Below are positions 22,601-30,870 of a DNA stretch of 30,870 bases, in pieces. The notes below the pieces were generated by a model. It did not search any database. It was not told the origin of the DNA and saw nothing but the letters and a program-made list of their open reading frames with translations. Location: positions 1 to 30,870 of the forward strand of contig CAZKXM010000013.1 in the NCBI GenBank assembly GCA_964556785.1, in the 5' to 3' direction. The position numbers and the translations under genes are program-made. The DNA comes from CAG-1031 sp964556785 (GTDB taxonomy: Bacteria > Bacteroidota > Bacteroidia > Bacteroidales > Muribaculaceae). How positions within the stretch are numbered: the first letter of the stretch is position 1; each line of letters opens with the position of its first letter.

Positions 22601-25437
22601 ACTCAAATCCATCACTTCCCGAAAGGGAAACATCACTTGAGGTTATGGGCGCACGCGTTCATAACCTCAAAAATATCGACGTCACCATACCCCATAATAA
22701 GCTCACCGTTATAACCGGACTGAGCGGAAGCGGGAAATCGTCGCTTGCCTTCGACACTATTTTTGCTGAAGGTCAACGCCGTTATATAGAGACATTTTCG
22801 GCCTACGCACGCAATATGCTCGGGAATCTCGAACGGCCCGATGTCGACAAGATCACGGGTCTCAGTCCGGTGATAGCGATCGAGCAGAAGACCATCAATC
22901 GCAATCCGCGCTCAACAATCGGTACAACCACTGAAATCTACGATTTTCTGCGCCTACTCTATGCAAGGGTTGCCACAGCTGTGAGCTACATCTCGGGCAT
23001 GCCGATGGTGAAGTACACTCGAGAGCAGATTGTCGACATGATCCTAAAGAAGTATGCCGGACAGAAAATCTCGATACTCGCTCCTGTTGTAAGGAACCGC
23101 AAGGGTCATTACAAAGAGCTTTTCGAAACGCTCCGCAAAAAAGGCTATCTTAACGTGAGGGTCGATGGAGAGATGCGCGAGATAACTTTCGGCATGAAGC
23201 TTGACCGCTATAAGAACCACAGCATAGAGATTGTGATTGACAGGCTCAAACCATCAGAAAAAGATCGGGAGCGCTTGATGGAAACTGTCGATACCGCGTT
23301 GCGTCAGGGCGACAAGCAGCTGATGGTCCACGAAGCCGATACCGACCATATTTCGCACTATTCACAGCATCTCATGGATCCCGAAAGCGGATTATCGTAC
23401 CGCGAGCCGGCTCCTCATAATTTCTCGTTCAATTCACCACAAGGTGCCTGTCCCCGCTGCAAGGGACTCGGGCGTGTCAATATCGTTGATATGGATAAGA
23501 TCATGCCCGATATGTCGCTATCCATAGCCGATGGAGGAATCCTGCCGCTCGGAAAGCCAAAGAACTCCATGATATTCTGGCAGATAGCAGCCATTTGCGA
23601 AAAATATGGCTGCACGATGAAAACACCCTTGAAAGATCTGCCGGAAGATGCCTTGCGCGATATTCTCGACGGTACTCCCGAGCGTCTGCAACTGAAAACC
23701 GACACTCTTTCCACCTCAAATTATTTCCTCACTTACGAAGGACTGGTGAAGTATATCGAGATGCAGCAGGCTGAGGATGCCGGTGCAGCTGCTCAGAAGT
23801 GGAGCGGACAGTTTTTCTCCCGGGCTGTTTGTCCGGAGTGTCACGGGGCCCGGCTGAATCGTGAGGCACTGCATTTCTTTATCGGCGACAAAAACATTGC
23901 CGACCTGACACGCATGGATATCAGTGAGTTGCTCGAGTGGATCTGTAATGCCGAGGAACTTCTCGATCCCTCGCGCCGCATCATTGCGTCTGAGATCCTA
24001 AAGGAGATTCGCACTCGGTTGAGTTTCCTTGTCGATGTAGGTCTTGATTATCTTTCGCTTGATCGTAATTCAGCTTCGCTTAGCGGAGGGGAGAGTCAGC
24101 GCATCCGGCTGGCAACGCAGCTCGGATCTGAGCTCGTCAATGTGCTCTATATTCTCGATGAGCCGTCGATAGGCTTGCATCAGCGCGACAATCGCCGGCT
24201 GATTGACTCTCTGAAACGCCTGCGCGACGCCCGAAACACCGTTATCGTGGTTGAACACGACAAAGAGATGATGCACGATGCCGATTATATTGTCGATGTA
24301 GGGCCGAAGGCCGGCCGGAAGGGTGGGGAAGTGGTGTTCAGCGGAACGCCCGATGAAATGATGAGGACAGAAACATTAACATCAGGTTATCTCAACGGTG
24401 CGGACGAGATCCCGGTTCCGGCCGTCAGACGCGAGGGTAATGGAAAAACCCTCCAACTTCTCGGTGCAACTGGAAATAATCTTAAAGATGTTGATTTGAC
24501 TTTGAAGTTGGGAACTTTCACTTGCATTGCAGGAGTCAGCGGAAGCGGCAAGTCGTCGCTCATAAATTCAACTCTCCAGCCGATCCTGTCATCCCACTTC
24601 TATCGTTCGACCCAGACACCGCTACCTTACAGAGAGATTCGCGGGATTGAAAACATTGACAAAATCGTGACCGTCGATCAGTCGCCGCTCGGCAAGTCAC
24701 CGCGCTCAAATCCGGCGACCTACACCGGTCTTTTCACCGACATCAGAGCGCTGTTTGTCAATCTGCCCGAAGCTAAGTTGCGTGGATATAAACCGGGGCG
24801 GTTCTCGTTCAATGTAGGGGGAGGCCGCTGTGAGACCTGTGGCGGCAACGGCTATCGCACAATCGAGATGAATTTCTTACCCGATGTGTTGGTGCCGTGC
24901 GAAACCTGCGGCGGGAAACGTTATAATCGTGAAACGCTCGAGGTGCGGTTCAAGGGAAAATCTATTGCCGATGTTCTTGACATGACGATCAACCAGGCAG
25001 TGGAGTTTTTCGAAGCTGTTCCTAACATTCTCCACAAGCTGAAAGTGCTTCAGGATATTGGCCTCGGCTACATTAAACTCGGGCAACCTTCTTCCACGCT
25101 GTCGGGCGGAGAGAATCAGCGTGTAAAACTCGCAACCGAGCTTGCAAAGCGCGACACCGGACGCACGCTCTTTATTCTCGACGAACCAACAACCGGATTG
25201 CATTTCGAGGATATCAAGGTGCTTCTCGGTGTCTTTAACAGGCTTGTAGAGCGGGGTAACACCGTTGTTGTGATTGAGCATAATCTCGATGTGCTAAAGT
25301 GTGCCGACCGCATTATCGACATGGGCCCGGGTGGAGGAAAAAACGGCGGCATGATCATTGCCGAGGGTACTCCCGAGGAGATTGCCGCAGGCGATTCGCC
25401 CACAGCGCCCTTCATGCGTGAGGAGTTGAAGGTCTGA
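22597..25437 (+). CDS. uvrA: Excinuclease ABC subunit UvrA
   Basis: The DNA-damage-recognition ATPase of nucleotide excision repair, which loads UvrB. The 946-residue protein has two ABC ATPase modules: Walker A G-L-S-G-S-G-K-S-S at 41-49 and a second near 644-652, and signatures L-S-G-G-E-S-Q-R near 494 and L-S-G-G-E-N-Q-R near 835. Zinc-binding CxxC pairs occur at about 285, 412, and 745/768 (C-E-T-C-G-G twice). The segment after L-L-Y-A-R-V lacks the C-P-x-H residues I recall from the E. coli and Bacillus proteins, probably a lineage feature. It overlaps the lytic transglycosylase stop by 4 nt. Confidence 0.97.
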   Translation: MNSNPSLPERETSLEVMGARVHNLKNIDVTIPHNKLTVITGLSGSGKSSLAFDTIFAEGQRRYIETFSAYARNMLGNLERPDVDKITGLSPVIAIEQKTINRNPRSTIGTTTEIYDFLRLLYARVATAVSYISGMPMVKYTREQIVDMILKKYAGQKISILAPVVRNRKGHYKELFETLRKKGYLNVRVDGEMREITFGMKLDRYKNHSIEIVIDRLKPSEKDRERLMETVDTALRQGDKQLMVHEADTDHISHYSQHLMDPESGLSYREPAPHNFSFNSPQGACPRCKGLGRVNIVDMDKIMPDMSLSIADGGILPLGKPKNSMIFWQIAAICEKYGCTMKTPLKDLPEDALRDILDGTPERLQLKTDTLSTSNYFLTYEGLVKYIEMQQAEDAGAAAQKWSGQFFSRAVCPECHGARLNREALHFFIGDKNIADLTRMDISELLEWICNAEELLDPSRRIIASEILKEIRTRLSFLVDVGLDYLSLDRNSASLSGGESQRIRLATQLGSELVNVLYILDEPSIGLHQRDNRRLIDSLKRLRDARNTVIVVEHDKEMMHDADYIVDVGPKAGRKGGEVVFSGTPDEMMRTETLTSGYLNGADEIPVPAVRREGNGKTLQLLGATGNNLKDVDLTLKLGTFTCIAGVSGSGKSSLINSTLQPILSSHFYRSTQTPLPYREIRGIENIDKIVTVDQSPLGKSPRSNPATYTGLFTDIRALFVNLPEAKLRGYKPGRFSFNVGGGRCETCGGNGYRTIEMNFLPDVLVPCETCGGKRYNRETLEVRFKGKSIADVLDMTINQAVEFFEAVPNILHKLKVLQDIGLGYIKLGQPSSTLSGGENQRVKLATELAKRDTGRTLFILDEPTTGLHFEDIKVLLGVFNRLVERGNTVVVIEHNLDVLKCADRIIDMGPGGGKNGGMIIAEGTPEEIAAGDSPTAPFMREELKV

Positions 25438-25456
25438 TTAAATTTCACTACCTTTG
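25426..25456 (+). promoter_or_regulatory. Promoter of prfC, inside the end of uvrA
   Basis: TTG (25426-25428), 20 nt, then TACCTTTG (25449-25456), followed by CA. The -33 part lies in the last codons of uvrA. The leader to the ATG at 25483 is about 20 nt. Confidence 0.7.
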
Positions 25457-25482
25457 CACCCGGAAATTCTGAAATCACCATT

Positions 25483-27060
25483 ATGGCTCTTAAGGACGAA
25501 ATATCACGCCGGCGCACATTCGCCATCATCTCTCATCCTGATGCGGGTAAAACCACACTGACAGAGAAGCTTCTGTTGTTTGGTGGCGCAATTCACATTG
25601 CCGGGGCTGTAAAGTCGAACAAAATCAAGAAGACGGCCACGTCAGACTGGATGGAGATCGAAAAACAGCGCGGTATTTCGGTCGCTACCTCCGTAATGGG
25701 TTTCAATTATGGCGATTACAAAATCAACATCCTTGACACCCCGGGCCACCAGGACTTTGCGGAAGACACCTATCGCACTCTCACGGCTGTCGATTCAGTT
25801 ATCATTGTGGTCGATGTTGCCAAAGGTGTAGAGCAGCAGACTCGCAAGCTCATGGAGGTGTGCCGGATGCGCCGCACGCCGGTGATTATTTTCGTCAACA
25901 AGCTTGACCGCGAAGGTCGCGATCCGTTCGACATTCTCGACGAACTTGAATCGGAGCTTAAGATCAAGGTGCGTCCGCTCTCATGGCCTATCAATATCGG
26001 TGCCAAGTTCAAGGGCGTTTACAATATCTATGAGCACTCGCTTGATCTCTTCAAGCCCGACAAGCAGAAAGTTACGGAGCGTGTGGAAATCGACAACGTC
26101 GATGATCCCCGTATCGACCGCGAGATCGGCGAGACCGATGCCGCGAAGCTGCGTGAGGACCTTGAACTGATTGATGGAGTTTATCCCGAATTTGATAAAG
26201 AGGAGTATCTCAAGGGTGAGCTTGCTCCGGTGTTTTTCGGCTCTGCGCTTAACACATTCGGTGTCAAGGAACTTCTCGACTGTTTCGTCGAGATCGCCCC
26301 GTCGCCGCGACCCATCGAGGCAGTGGAGAGGGTGGTCAATCCGGAGGAAAACGGTTTCACCGGGTTTGTTTTCAAGATTCATGCAAACATGGACCCCAAC
26401 CATAGGTCGTGTATTGCATTCGTCAAGATATGCTCGGGCAAGTTCGAACGCAATGCCGGTTATAAGCATGTCCGTTCAAACAAGATCCTCAAGTTTGCCG
26501 CTCCAACGGCCTTCATGGCGCAGAAGAAGAGTATTGTCGACGAGGCTTTCCCCGGAGACATTGTCGGATTACCTGACAACGGCACATTTAAGATCGGCGA
26601 TACCCTGACATCAGGTGAGCAGCTTCATTTCAAGGGGCTGCCCAGCTTCTCGCCCGAGATGTTCAAGTATATTGAAAACACTGATCCCATGAAGGCCAAA
26701 CAGCTGGAAAAAGGTGTGCGTCAGCTCATGGACGAAGGTGTTGCGCAGCTGTTCATCAATCAGTTCAACGGGCGCAAGATTATCGGTACTGTCGGCCAGC
26801 TTCAGTTTGAGGTTATCCAGTATCGGTTGCTTCATGAATATGGCGCAAGCTGTCGTTGGGAGCCGATCTCGCTCTATAAGGCATGTTGGATCGAAAGCGA
26901 TAATCCCGATGCGTTAGCGGCATTCAAGAAGCGCAAGCACCAGTTTATGGCTGTCGATGCCGAAGGCAGGGATGTGTTTCTTGCCGATTCCAACTATGTG
27001 CTCCAGATGGCGCGTCAGGATTTCCCCGACATTCGCTTCCATTTCTCCTCCGAATTCTAA
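25483..27060 (+). CDS. prfC: Peptide chain release factor 3 (RF3)
   Basis: A translational GTPase that recycles RF1/RF2 after peptide release. The 525-residue protein matches the family length. The G-domain is complete: H-P-D-A-G-K-T-T near 18-25, the effector region E-K-Q-R-G-I-S-V-A-T-S-V, D-T-P-G-H-Q-D-F, N-K-L-D-R-E and G-S-A-L. The S-D-W-M-E-I-E-K-Q-R-G-I-S sequence is diagnostic of RF3 against EF-G and LepA. C-terminal domains II and III follow. It has its own promoter within the end of uvrA and is followed 31 nt later by the convergent KilA-N gene, with no clear terminator between. Confidence 0.96.
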   Translation: MALKDEISRRRTFAIISHPDAGKTTLTEKLLLFGGAIHIAGAVKSNKIKKTATSDWMEIEKQRGISVATSVMGFNYGDYKINILDTPGHQDFAEDTYRTLTAVDSVIIVVDVAKGVEQQTRKLMEVCRMRRTPVIIFVNKLDREGRDPFDILDELESELKIKVRPLSWPINIGAKFKGVYNIYEHSLDLFKPDKQKVTERVEIDNVDDPRIDREIGETDAAKLREDLELIDGVYPEFDKEEYLKGELAPVFFGSALNTFGVKELLDCFVEIAPSPRPIEAVERVVNPEENGFTGFVFKIHANMDPNHRSCIAFVKICSGKFERNAGYKHVRSNKILKFAAPTAFMAQKKSIVDEAFPGDIVGLPDNGTFKIGDTLTSGEQLHFKGLPSFSPEMFKYIENTDPMKAKQLEKGVRQLMDEGVAQLFINQFNGRKIIGTVGQLQFEVIQYRLLHEYGASCRWEPISLYKACWIESDNPDALAAFKKRKHQFMAVDAEGRDVFLADSNYVLQMARQDFPDIRFHFSSEF

Positions 27061-27091
27061 CGGAATCATTTCAACAAACATTCACAACGTC

Positions 27092-27898
27092 TTATTTGAG
27101 CAATGTTCGATTGGAATCGTCCATGCTTCCGAGAATGTTCATCTGGTGAATTGCAATCTGATTAAGTTTGATCAACCGTTCGCTTTGCGGCATTTTCTGT
27201 TCAATAAACAAGGCATTCAGATTTTCCATGTTTGATAGACAGATCAGTTCATTGATTGAGGCGTAATCTCTGATGTTTCCTTTAAGGTCGGGATTCCTCT
27301 CCCGCCATTGGCCCGCAGTCATACCGAACATCGCCATGTTCAGTACATCTGCCTCGTCAGCATAAACATGCGATGCCTGAGCTTTTGTAATTTCCGTCGG
27401 AAGCAAATGATTCTTAATCGCGTCGGTATGTATCCGATAATTTATTTTGGACAGTTCTCGCTTTGCTGTCCAGCCGAGATGGATTTGTTCGTCGCTCTTT
27501 AGACGCTGAAATTCTTTGACTATATAAACTTTGAATTCAGGACTTATCCACATTGCGAATTCAAATGCAATATCTTTGTGAGCGTATGTTCCTCCATAAC
27601 GTCCTGCTTTTGCTTGTAGACATATGGCCTTAGTTCGAGAAACAAATTCCTTTACGCTTATCTTGAAGCTGTTTAAACCCGCTTGGTTTTTAATTATGGC
27701 GAATTCGCCATAATTAAATTCCGGATTATATACTTTTTCCCAAATACCAATATATTCCAGTGTGTTTCTGTTACGAAGCCAATCCGTAATGAAGAAGTCA
27801 CCATCTTTTGCTCGCAGCATATCGGTAAGACAAATATAATCCTCTCCACCGACTTTCAACACATTAACTTCTGTTTCGTTTACCTTTAGTTTTACCAT
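27092..27898 (-). CDS. KilA-N domain protein (phage-type DNA-binding domain)
   Basis: A 268-residue protein with no signal peptide. Residues about 1-110 match the KilA-N module of Bacteroidota: Y-I-C-L-T-D-M-L near the start, D-W-L-R-N-R-N-T-L-E-Y-I-G-I-W, F-N-Y-G-E-F, Q-A-G-L-N-S-F and G-R-Y-G-G-T-Y-A-H-K-D-I-A-F-E-F-A-M-W-I-S-P-E-F. The C-terminal half is a helical region with no domain I can name. KilA-N proteins are common in phages and large DNA viruses and bind DNA; the bacterial copies are mostly uncharacterised. The coding sequence is visibly AT-richer than its neighbours and the gene is alone, so lateral acquisition is likely. It contains a 30-nt perfect palindrome over codons 61-70. 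Confidence 0.88.
   Translation of the reverse strand: MVKLKVNETEVNVLKVGGEDYICLTDMLRAKDGDFFITDWLRNRNTLEYIGIWEKVYNPEFNYGEFAIIKNQAGLNSFKISVKEFVSRTKAICLQAKAGRYGGTYAHKDIAFEFAMWISPEFKVYIVKEFQRLKSDEQIHLGWTAKRELSKINYRIHTDAIKNHLLPTEITKAQASHVYADEADVLNMAMFGMTAGQWRERNPDLKGNIRDYASINELICLSNMENLNALFIEQKMPQSERLIKLNQIAIHQMNILGSMDDSNRTLLK
27689..27718. repeat. 30-nt perfect palindrome within the KilA-N gene
   Basis: Bases 27689-27718 are fully self-complementary about a central GAATTC (27701-27706), with no loop and no mismatch; the symmetry fails at the next pair outward. It encodes F61-K70 of the KilA-N protein, including the family-typical F-N-Y-G-E-F. Confidence 0.9.
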
Positions 27899-27925
27899 CT
27901 CCGTTCAACACTTTTGGTTACAATG

Positions 27926-27955
27926 CAAAGATAGTAAATGATTAGCGGTATCAAA
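27926..27955 (-). promoter_or_regulatory. Promoter of the KilA-N gene
   Basis: On the minus strand TTTG (27952-27955), 18 nt, then TATCTTTG (27926-27933), followed by CA. The -7 box is a full match; the spacer is one base shorter than usual. The leader to the ATG at 27898 is about 22 nt. Confidence 0.65.
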
Positions 27956-28000
27956 GTTTTTCTTGTGGTCTTAATCTGAACGTTCAAGAATGAATAGAGC

Positions 28001-28035
28001 AGAGGCCCCGAGTCGATTGACAAGGGGCCTCTTTT
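28001..28035 (-). terminator. Stem-loop after the DUF4301 gene
   Basis: AGAGGCCCC (28001-28009) pairs perfectly with GGGGCCTCT (28024-28032), and an inner GTC/GAC pair extends the stem above a small internal loop. It lies 21 nt past the DUF4301 stop and is the only terminator candidate for the ftsH-DUF4301 run. The T-run (TTTT, 28032-28035) is on the plus strand, where no nearby gene ends; on the minus strand the following bases are only moderately T-rich. It may work in both directions. Confidence 0.6.
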
Positions 28036-28056
28036 ATGATTATTTTACCTTAATGC

Positions 28057-29565
28057 TCAGGGTCGGTGAGCAGGACGGAGAAGATCGTTGACAGTTTTAA
28101 CCGGGTTAAAAGTGCTGAGAGGCACTTCAACGAACACAGTGTTCCAGTCGCTCATAGCACCGTTCCAAAGCCCTGGTAGCTCCATGGCCTTGAGTTCCTT
28201 TCCGTGGCTTGATTTCGAAGATATAAAACCGGTGGAAGGATCAACATAATCAGGCAGATTGTACTTGCGTCCCTGAGGATCCTTCAGATAGCAAACGAGA
28301 TCCACGGGATTGAAGTGAGTCGCTCCGGCCATCATGTCGCGATAGTCGCTGCGCAAGGTGTCGATCTGATTGCTTTCGAGCACCTGCGGCGAGAATGAGC
28401 CGTCGGGATTACGCGCAATGTAGGGTCCGCCACCCGGTTCTCCTTCGTTCCGCACCATTCCGCACACTCTCAAAGGTCGATCGAGTTTACCGATCAGCCA
28501 TTCGGGATCATGCATTTCAGTAGCAGAAGCCTCTATGCAGAGAGTGTTGCGAACAAAGCCTGCAATCTCTTTGATCTGATCAGCTGTAGGGTTATTATGG
28601 AGAGTGTTGAGATGTTCCACTATTTTGTCGTGGACCTCAATAAGATATCCTCCGATCACTTTCTTATAGTGAACGGTGTCGACCCGGTGCCACTGTGGAA
28701 CAACATTGTCGATATTCTTGATGAACACAACTGCAGAGTCGATATCGTTGAGATTCTCGATCAGAGCGCCGTGTCCACCCGGACGCAACACAAGATGGTC
28801 ATCTTCAAGAAATGGAGTACCGTCGGGGTTCGCAGCGATCGTATCGGTCGACGGTTTCTGTTCGCTCATCGTGACATTAAATTTCAGTCCCGAGCGGCGT
28901 TCAGCCTCAGGCACAGCCTCAGCAAGCTTGCGCTTGAAGAGATCACGATGGTTCGCCGAAACTGTAAAGTGAAGATTGACGTTTCCGTCAGCCCCGGCGG
29001 CAGTGGAAGCACCCTCGTCGAGCTGTTCCTCAAGCGGAGTGCGTGAGCTGTCGGGATAAACATGGAATTTAAGCAGCGCTTTAGGCAAGGACCCATAGTT
29101 CATGCCCTCCGGCTTGACTATAGCTGAGATGATATCCCGGTTACGGCCTTTGGCCCGAAGGTTCTCAAGCGTGTCGCCATAAAGGTTGCTTACCGCGTCA
29201 CGAAGTTCATCGACAAAAGCCATTTCGTCAATGTGAGCAAGCAGTTGTTCTACATCTGAACCGGGCTTAAGCTCGTCAGTTCCGCCGTCAATGAATTCAA
29301 ACAGGGCCTTGAACATTCGTGATGCCGCCCCCGAAGCAGGAACGAACTTGAACACTTCTCCGCCGTCGGCCAGATATCTGTTCCAGCGGGCTGCCGCGCT
29401 TTCCTCCTGCTGCGGAGAGAGCACGGTTATACCGTTGCCGGGAGTGGCCGCACGTTTGATTTCAAGCCAAGGGAATCCGGTTGAAAACCGTTCCATCTGC
29501 TGAAGGGCCTGTTCGGTAGTTATTCCGTGGCCCGACAGATATTCAATGTCTTTTTGGCGAAACAT
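28057..29565 (-). CDS. DUF4301 family protein
   Basis: A cytoplasmic protein of 502 residues, a Bacteroidota family of unknown function. The F-K-F-V-P-A-S-G-A-A-S-R-M-F-K segment (about 73-87) resembles the glycine-rich, basic nucleotide loop of NTP-transferase (nucleotidyltransferase) folds. L-V-L-R-P-G-G-H-G-A-L-I-E-N-L-N-D-I-D and I-K-N-I-D-N-V-V-P in the middle look like further sugar-nucleotide-transferase-type loops. This suggests a nucleotidyl-transfer or NTP-binding activity, but no substrate can be named. It lies 30 nt after ftsH on the same strand and is probably co-transcribed with it. A hairpin follows its stop. Confidence 0.85.
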   Translation of the reverse strand: MFRQKDIEYLSGHGITTEQALQQMERFSTGFPWLEIKRAATPGNGITVLSPQQEESAAARWNRYLADGGEVFKFVPASGAASRMFKALFEFIDGGTDELKPGSDVEQLLAHIDEMAFVDELRDAVSNLYGDTLENLRAKGRNRDIISAIVKPEGMNYGSLPKALLKFHVYPDSSRTPLEEQLDEGASTAAGADGNVNLHFTVSANHRDLFKRKLAEAVPEAERRSGLKFNVTMSEQKPSTDTIAANPDGTPFLEDDHLVLRPGGHGALIENLNDIDSAVVFIKNIDNVVPQWHRVDTVHYKKVIGGYLIEVHDKIVEHLNTLHNNPTADQIKEIAGFVRNTLCIEASATEMHDPEWLIGKLDRPLRVCGMVRNEGEPGGGPYIARNPDGSFSPQVLESNQIDTLRSDYRDMMAGATHFNPVDLVCYLKDPQGRKYNLPDYVDPSTGFISSKSSHGKELKAMELPGLWNGAMSDWNTVFVEVPLSTFNPVKTVNDLLRPAHRP

Positions 29566-29595
29566 GGTGAAGAATAATATTAAGGATGAGAGTAG

Positions 29596-30870
29596 TTAAT
29601 CGTTATCTTTCTTGTCTTCAGTTTCGGCTGGTTTGTAGGGCGGAGGTGTGACGGAGGTGTTGGCGTTGTTGTCGACAGCATTGGTTTCCACTTCTTCGGC
29701 TTCAACATCCTCCGCTTCGTCCTTGGCCGCGGCTTTGCGGGCTTCCTTATCGCGTGCCGCAAGAATCTCGTCGGTTCGCGACACCCATTGCCGTTTGCCA
29801 AAGATCTTCTCAACATCTTCGGTGAAGATCACCTCGCGGTTCACAAGCACATCTGCGAGCTCGCCATGTCCCTTGGCATGCTCTTTCAGGATCGCTTTCG
29901 CCCGCTCATACTGCTCCTGAATGATGCGCGAAACTTCTTCATCAATCAGGCGGGCGCGTTCATCGCTGTAAGGCTTGGAGAAGCCATAATCCTGTCCCGT
30001 GGAATCGTAGTAACAGATGTTGGGCAGTTTGTCACTCATGCCGTAATACACCACCATGGCATAGGCCTGTTTGGTTACCCGCTCAAGATCGTTAGCTGCT
30101 CCGGTTGAAATGCGGCCGAGGAACAGTTCTTCTGCTGCACGTCCACCGAGGGTTGCACACATTTCGTCGAGCAGCGCCTGTGAAGGAGTGATCTGGCGCT
30201 CCTCGGGCAGATACCATGCGGCACCGAGTGCTTTTCCGCGGGGCACGATCGTTACTTTTATAAGGGGATTTGCGTAACGCAGATGCCATGAAACCGTTGC
30301 GTGGCCCGCTTCGTGGACAGCGATCGCTTTCTTCTCTTCATCAGTTGTGATTTTCGAGCGCTTCTCAAGACCGCCGATAATACGGTCAACCGCGTCAATG
30401 AAATCCTGACGGTCAACAACCTTTTTGTTATGACGTGCGGCAATAAGTGCGGCCTCGTTGCCGACATTGGCGATATCGGCGCCTGAAAAACCGGGAGTCT
30501 GGCGTGCGAGGAGCTCGACGTCGACACTCGAATCAGTCTTAATGCGGCGCAGATGGACGTTGAAGATCGCCACACGGTCGTTAAGATCAGGCAGCTCCAC
30601 ATAAATCTGTCGGTCGAAGCGGCCTGCGCGCAGCAGAGCCTTGTCGAGGATGTCGGCACGGTTAGTGGCGGCAAGAATAATCACACCACTGTTAGTGCCG
30701 AAGCCATCCATCTCGGTGAGCAGCTGGTTAAGCGTGTTTTCGCGTTCATCATTAGCTCCCATGTTGGGGTTCTTGCCACGGGCGCGGCCCACAGCGTCGA
30801 TCTCGTCGATAAACACGATGCAGGGCGCTTTTTCTTTAGCCTGACGGAACAGGTCGCGGACACGCGAAGC
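29596..30870 (-). CDS. ftsH: ATP-dependent zinc metalloprotease FtsH, C-terminal part (5' end outside window)
   Basis: A membrane-bound AAA+ protease that degrades misassembled membrane proteins and short-lived regulators. The window holds the last 424 codons; the frame is open to the window edge, so the apparent start at 30816 is internal. Visible are Walker B with V-F-I-D-E-I-D-A-V-G-R, the second region of homology L-L-R-A-G-R-F-D-R-Q-I-Y-V, the zinc-binding H-E-A-G-H, and the acidic third-ligand region in the protease domain. The last 50 residues are a low-complexity K/E/A/T tail, as often in Bacteroidota. The Walker A motif and membrane segments lie beyond the window. DUF4301 follows 30 nt downstream. 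Confidence 0.96.
   Translation of the reverse strand, partial: ASRVRDLFRQAKEKAPCIVFIDEIDAVGRARGKNPNMGANDERENTLNQLLTEMDGFGTNSGVIILAATNRADILDKALLRAGRFDRQIYVELPDLNDRVAIFNVHLRRIKTDSSVDVELLARQTPGFSGADIANVGNEAALIAARHNKKVVDRQDFIDAVDRIIGGLEKRSKITTDEEKKAIAVHEAGHATVSWHLRYANPLIKVTIVPRGKALGAAWYLPEERQITPSQALLDEMCATLGGRAAEELFLGRISTGAANDLERVTKQAYAMVVYYGMSDKLPNICYYDSTGQDYGFSKPYSDERARLIDEEVSRIIQEQYERAKAILKEHAKGHGELADVLVNREVIFTEDVEKIFGKRQWVSRTDEILAARDKEARKAAAKDEAEDVEAEEVETNAVDNNANTSVTPPPYKPAETEDKKDND

Noticed and set aside
25981..26469. 162-residue frame opposite prfC
   Set aside because: It lies wholly within a conserved gene; its codon pattern is explained by the opposite strand.
27689..27718. The KilA-N palindrome as a transcription terminator
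   Set aside because: It has no loop and no U-tract, and lies in the middle of an intact coding region.
28001..28035. The GC-rich stem-loop as a riboswitch or attachment site
   Set aside because: It is too short for a riboswitch, has no repeat partner elsewhere in the window, and is simply explained as a terminator.
27061..28056. KilA-N region as a complete mobile element
   Set aside because: I could see no integrase, transposase, terminal inverted repeats or target-site duplication.

Overview
The window looks like chromosomal DNA of a gut-type Bacteroidales bacterium, probably close to Muribaculaceae or Bacteroides; the genus is an inference. Three things point there. Several proteins belong to families largely confined to Bacteroidota (DUF4290, DUF4301, DUF4136-type and DUF6155-type proteins, and a CHU_C/gliding-motility-type C-terminal domain). 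At least six upstream regions carry the Bacteroidota promoter pattern TTTG or TTG, about 20 nt, then TAnnTTTG. Shine-Dalgarno sequences are generally absent. Nearly all of the window is core or housekeeping gene space with tight operons and many 4-nt start/stop overlaps. I see no rRNA, tRNA, CRISPR array or complete insertion sequence.

Layout. 1-435 (-) is the start of proS, with its own promoter. 544-4188 (-) is a four-gene run: dacB (PBP4), an unknown protein, rsmI and a coiled-coil lipoprotein, closed by a 15-bp stem-loop. 4295-5701 (+) holds a TetR regulator and fabG, followed by a terminator. 5865-16177 (+) is a long co-directional block. It begins with DUF4290, rimM (16S rRNA maturation), a small acidic protein and an OmpA-domain protein. 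A second promoter then precedes ftsY, rimO and an isochorismate synthase. It ends with a four-gene surface-modification cassette: two different SGNH hydrolase-fold proteins, an MBOAT acyltransferase and an FKBP prolyl isomerase. 16170-16712 (-) is DUF6155. 16799-17353 (+) is a small lipoprotein. 17350-19491 (-) is a putrescine operon: an 80-aa unknown protein, agmatine deiminase and N-carbamoylputrescine amidase. 19601-20224 (+) is a DUF4136 lipoprotein with a strong terminator. 20367-27060 (+) holds a secreted CHU_C-domain protein, a lytic transglycosylase, uvrA and prfC. 27092-27898 (-) is an AT-richer KilA-N gene of phage type. 28057-30870 (-) is ftsH (5' end cut by the window) and DUF4301.

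How the genes fit together. Cell-envelope work dominates: PBP4 and a lytic transglycosylase act on peptidoglycan, OmpA-domain and lipoproteins act at the outer membrane, and FtsY and FtsH act in membrane-protein delivery and quality control. The SGNH-SGNH-MBOAT-FKBP cassette has the parts of an export-and-transfer O-acylation machine (compare AlgI/AlgJ, DltB/DltD and PatA/PatB), but with two non-identical SGNH partners and an unknown acceptor. It is the best candidate here for a poorly described system. Other points of interest are a 30-nt perfect palindrome inside the KilA-N gene, a possible type-B T9SS sorting domain translationally coupled to a lytic transglycosylase, and an uncharacterised 80-aa protein leading the agmatine operon.
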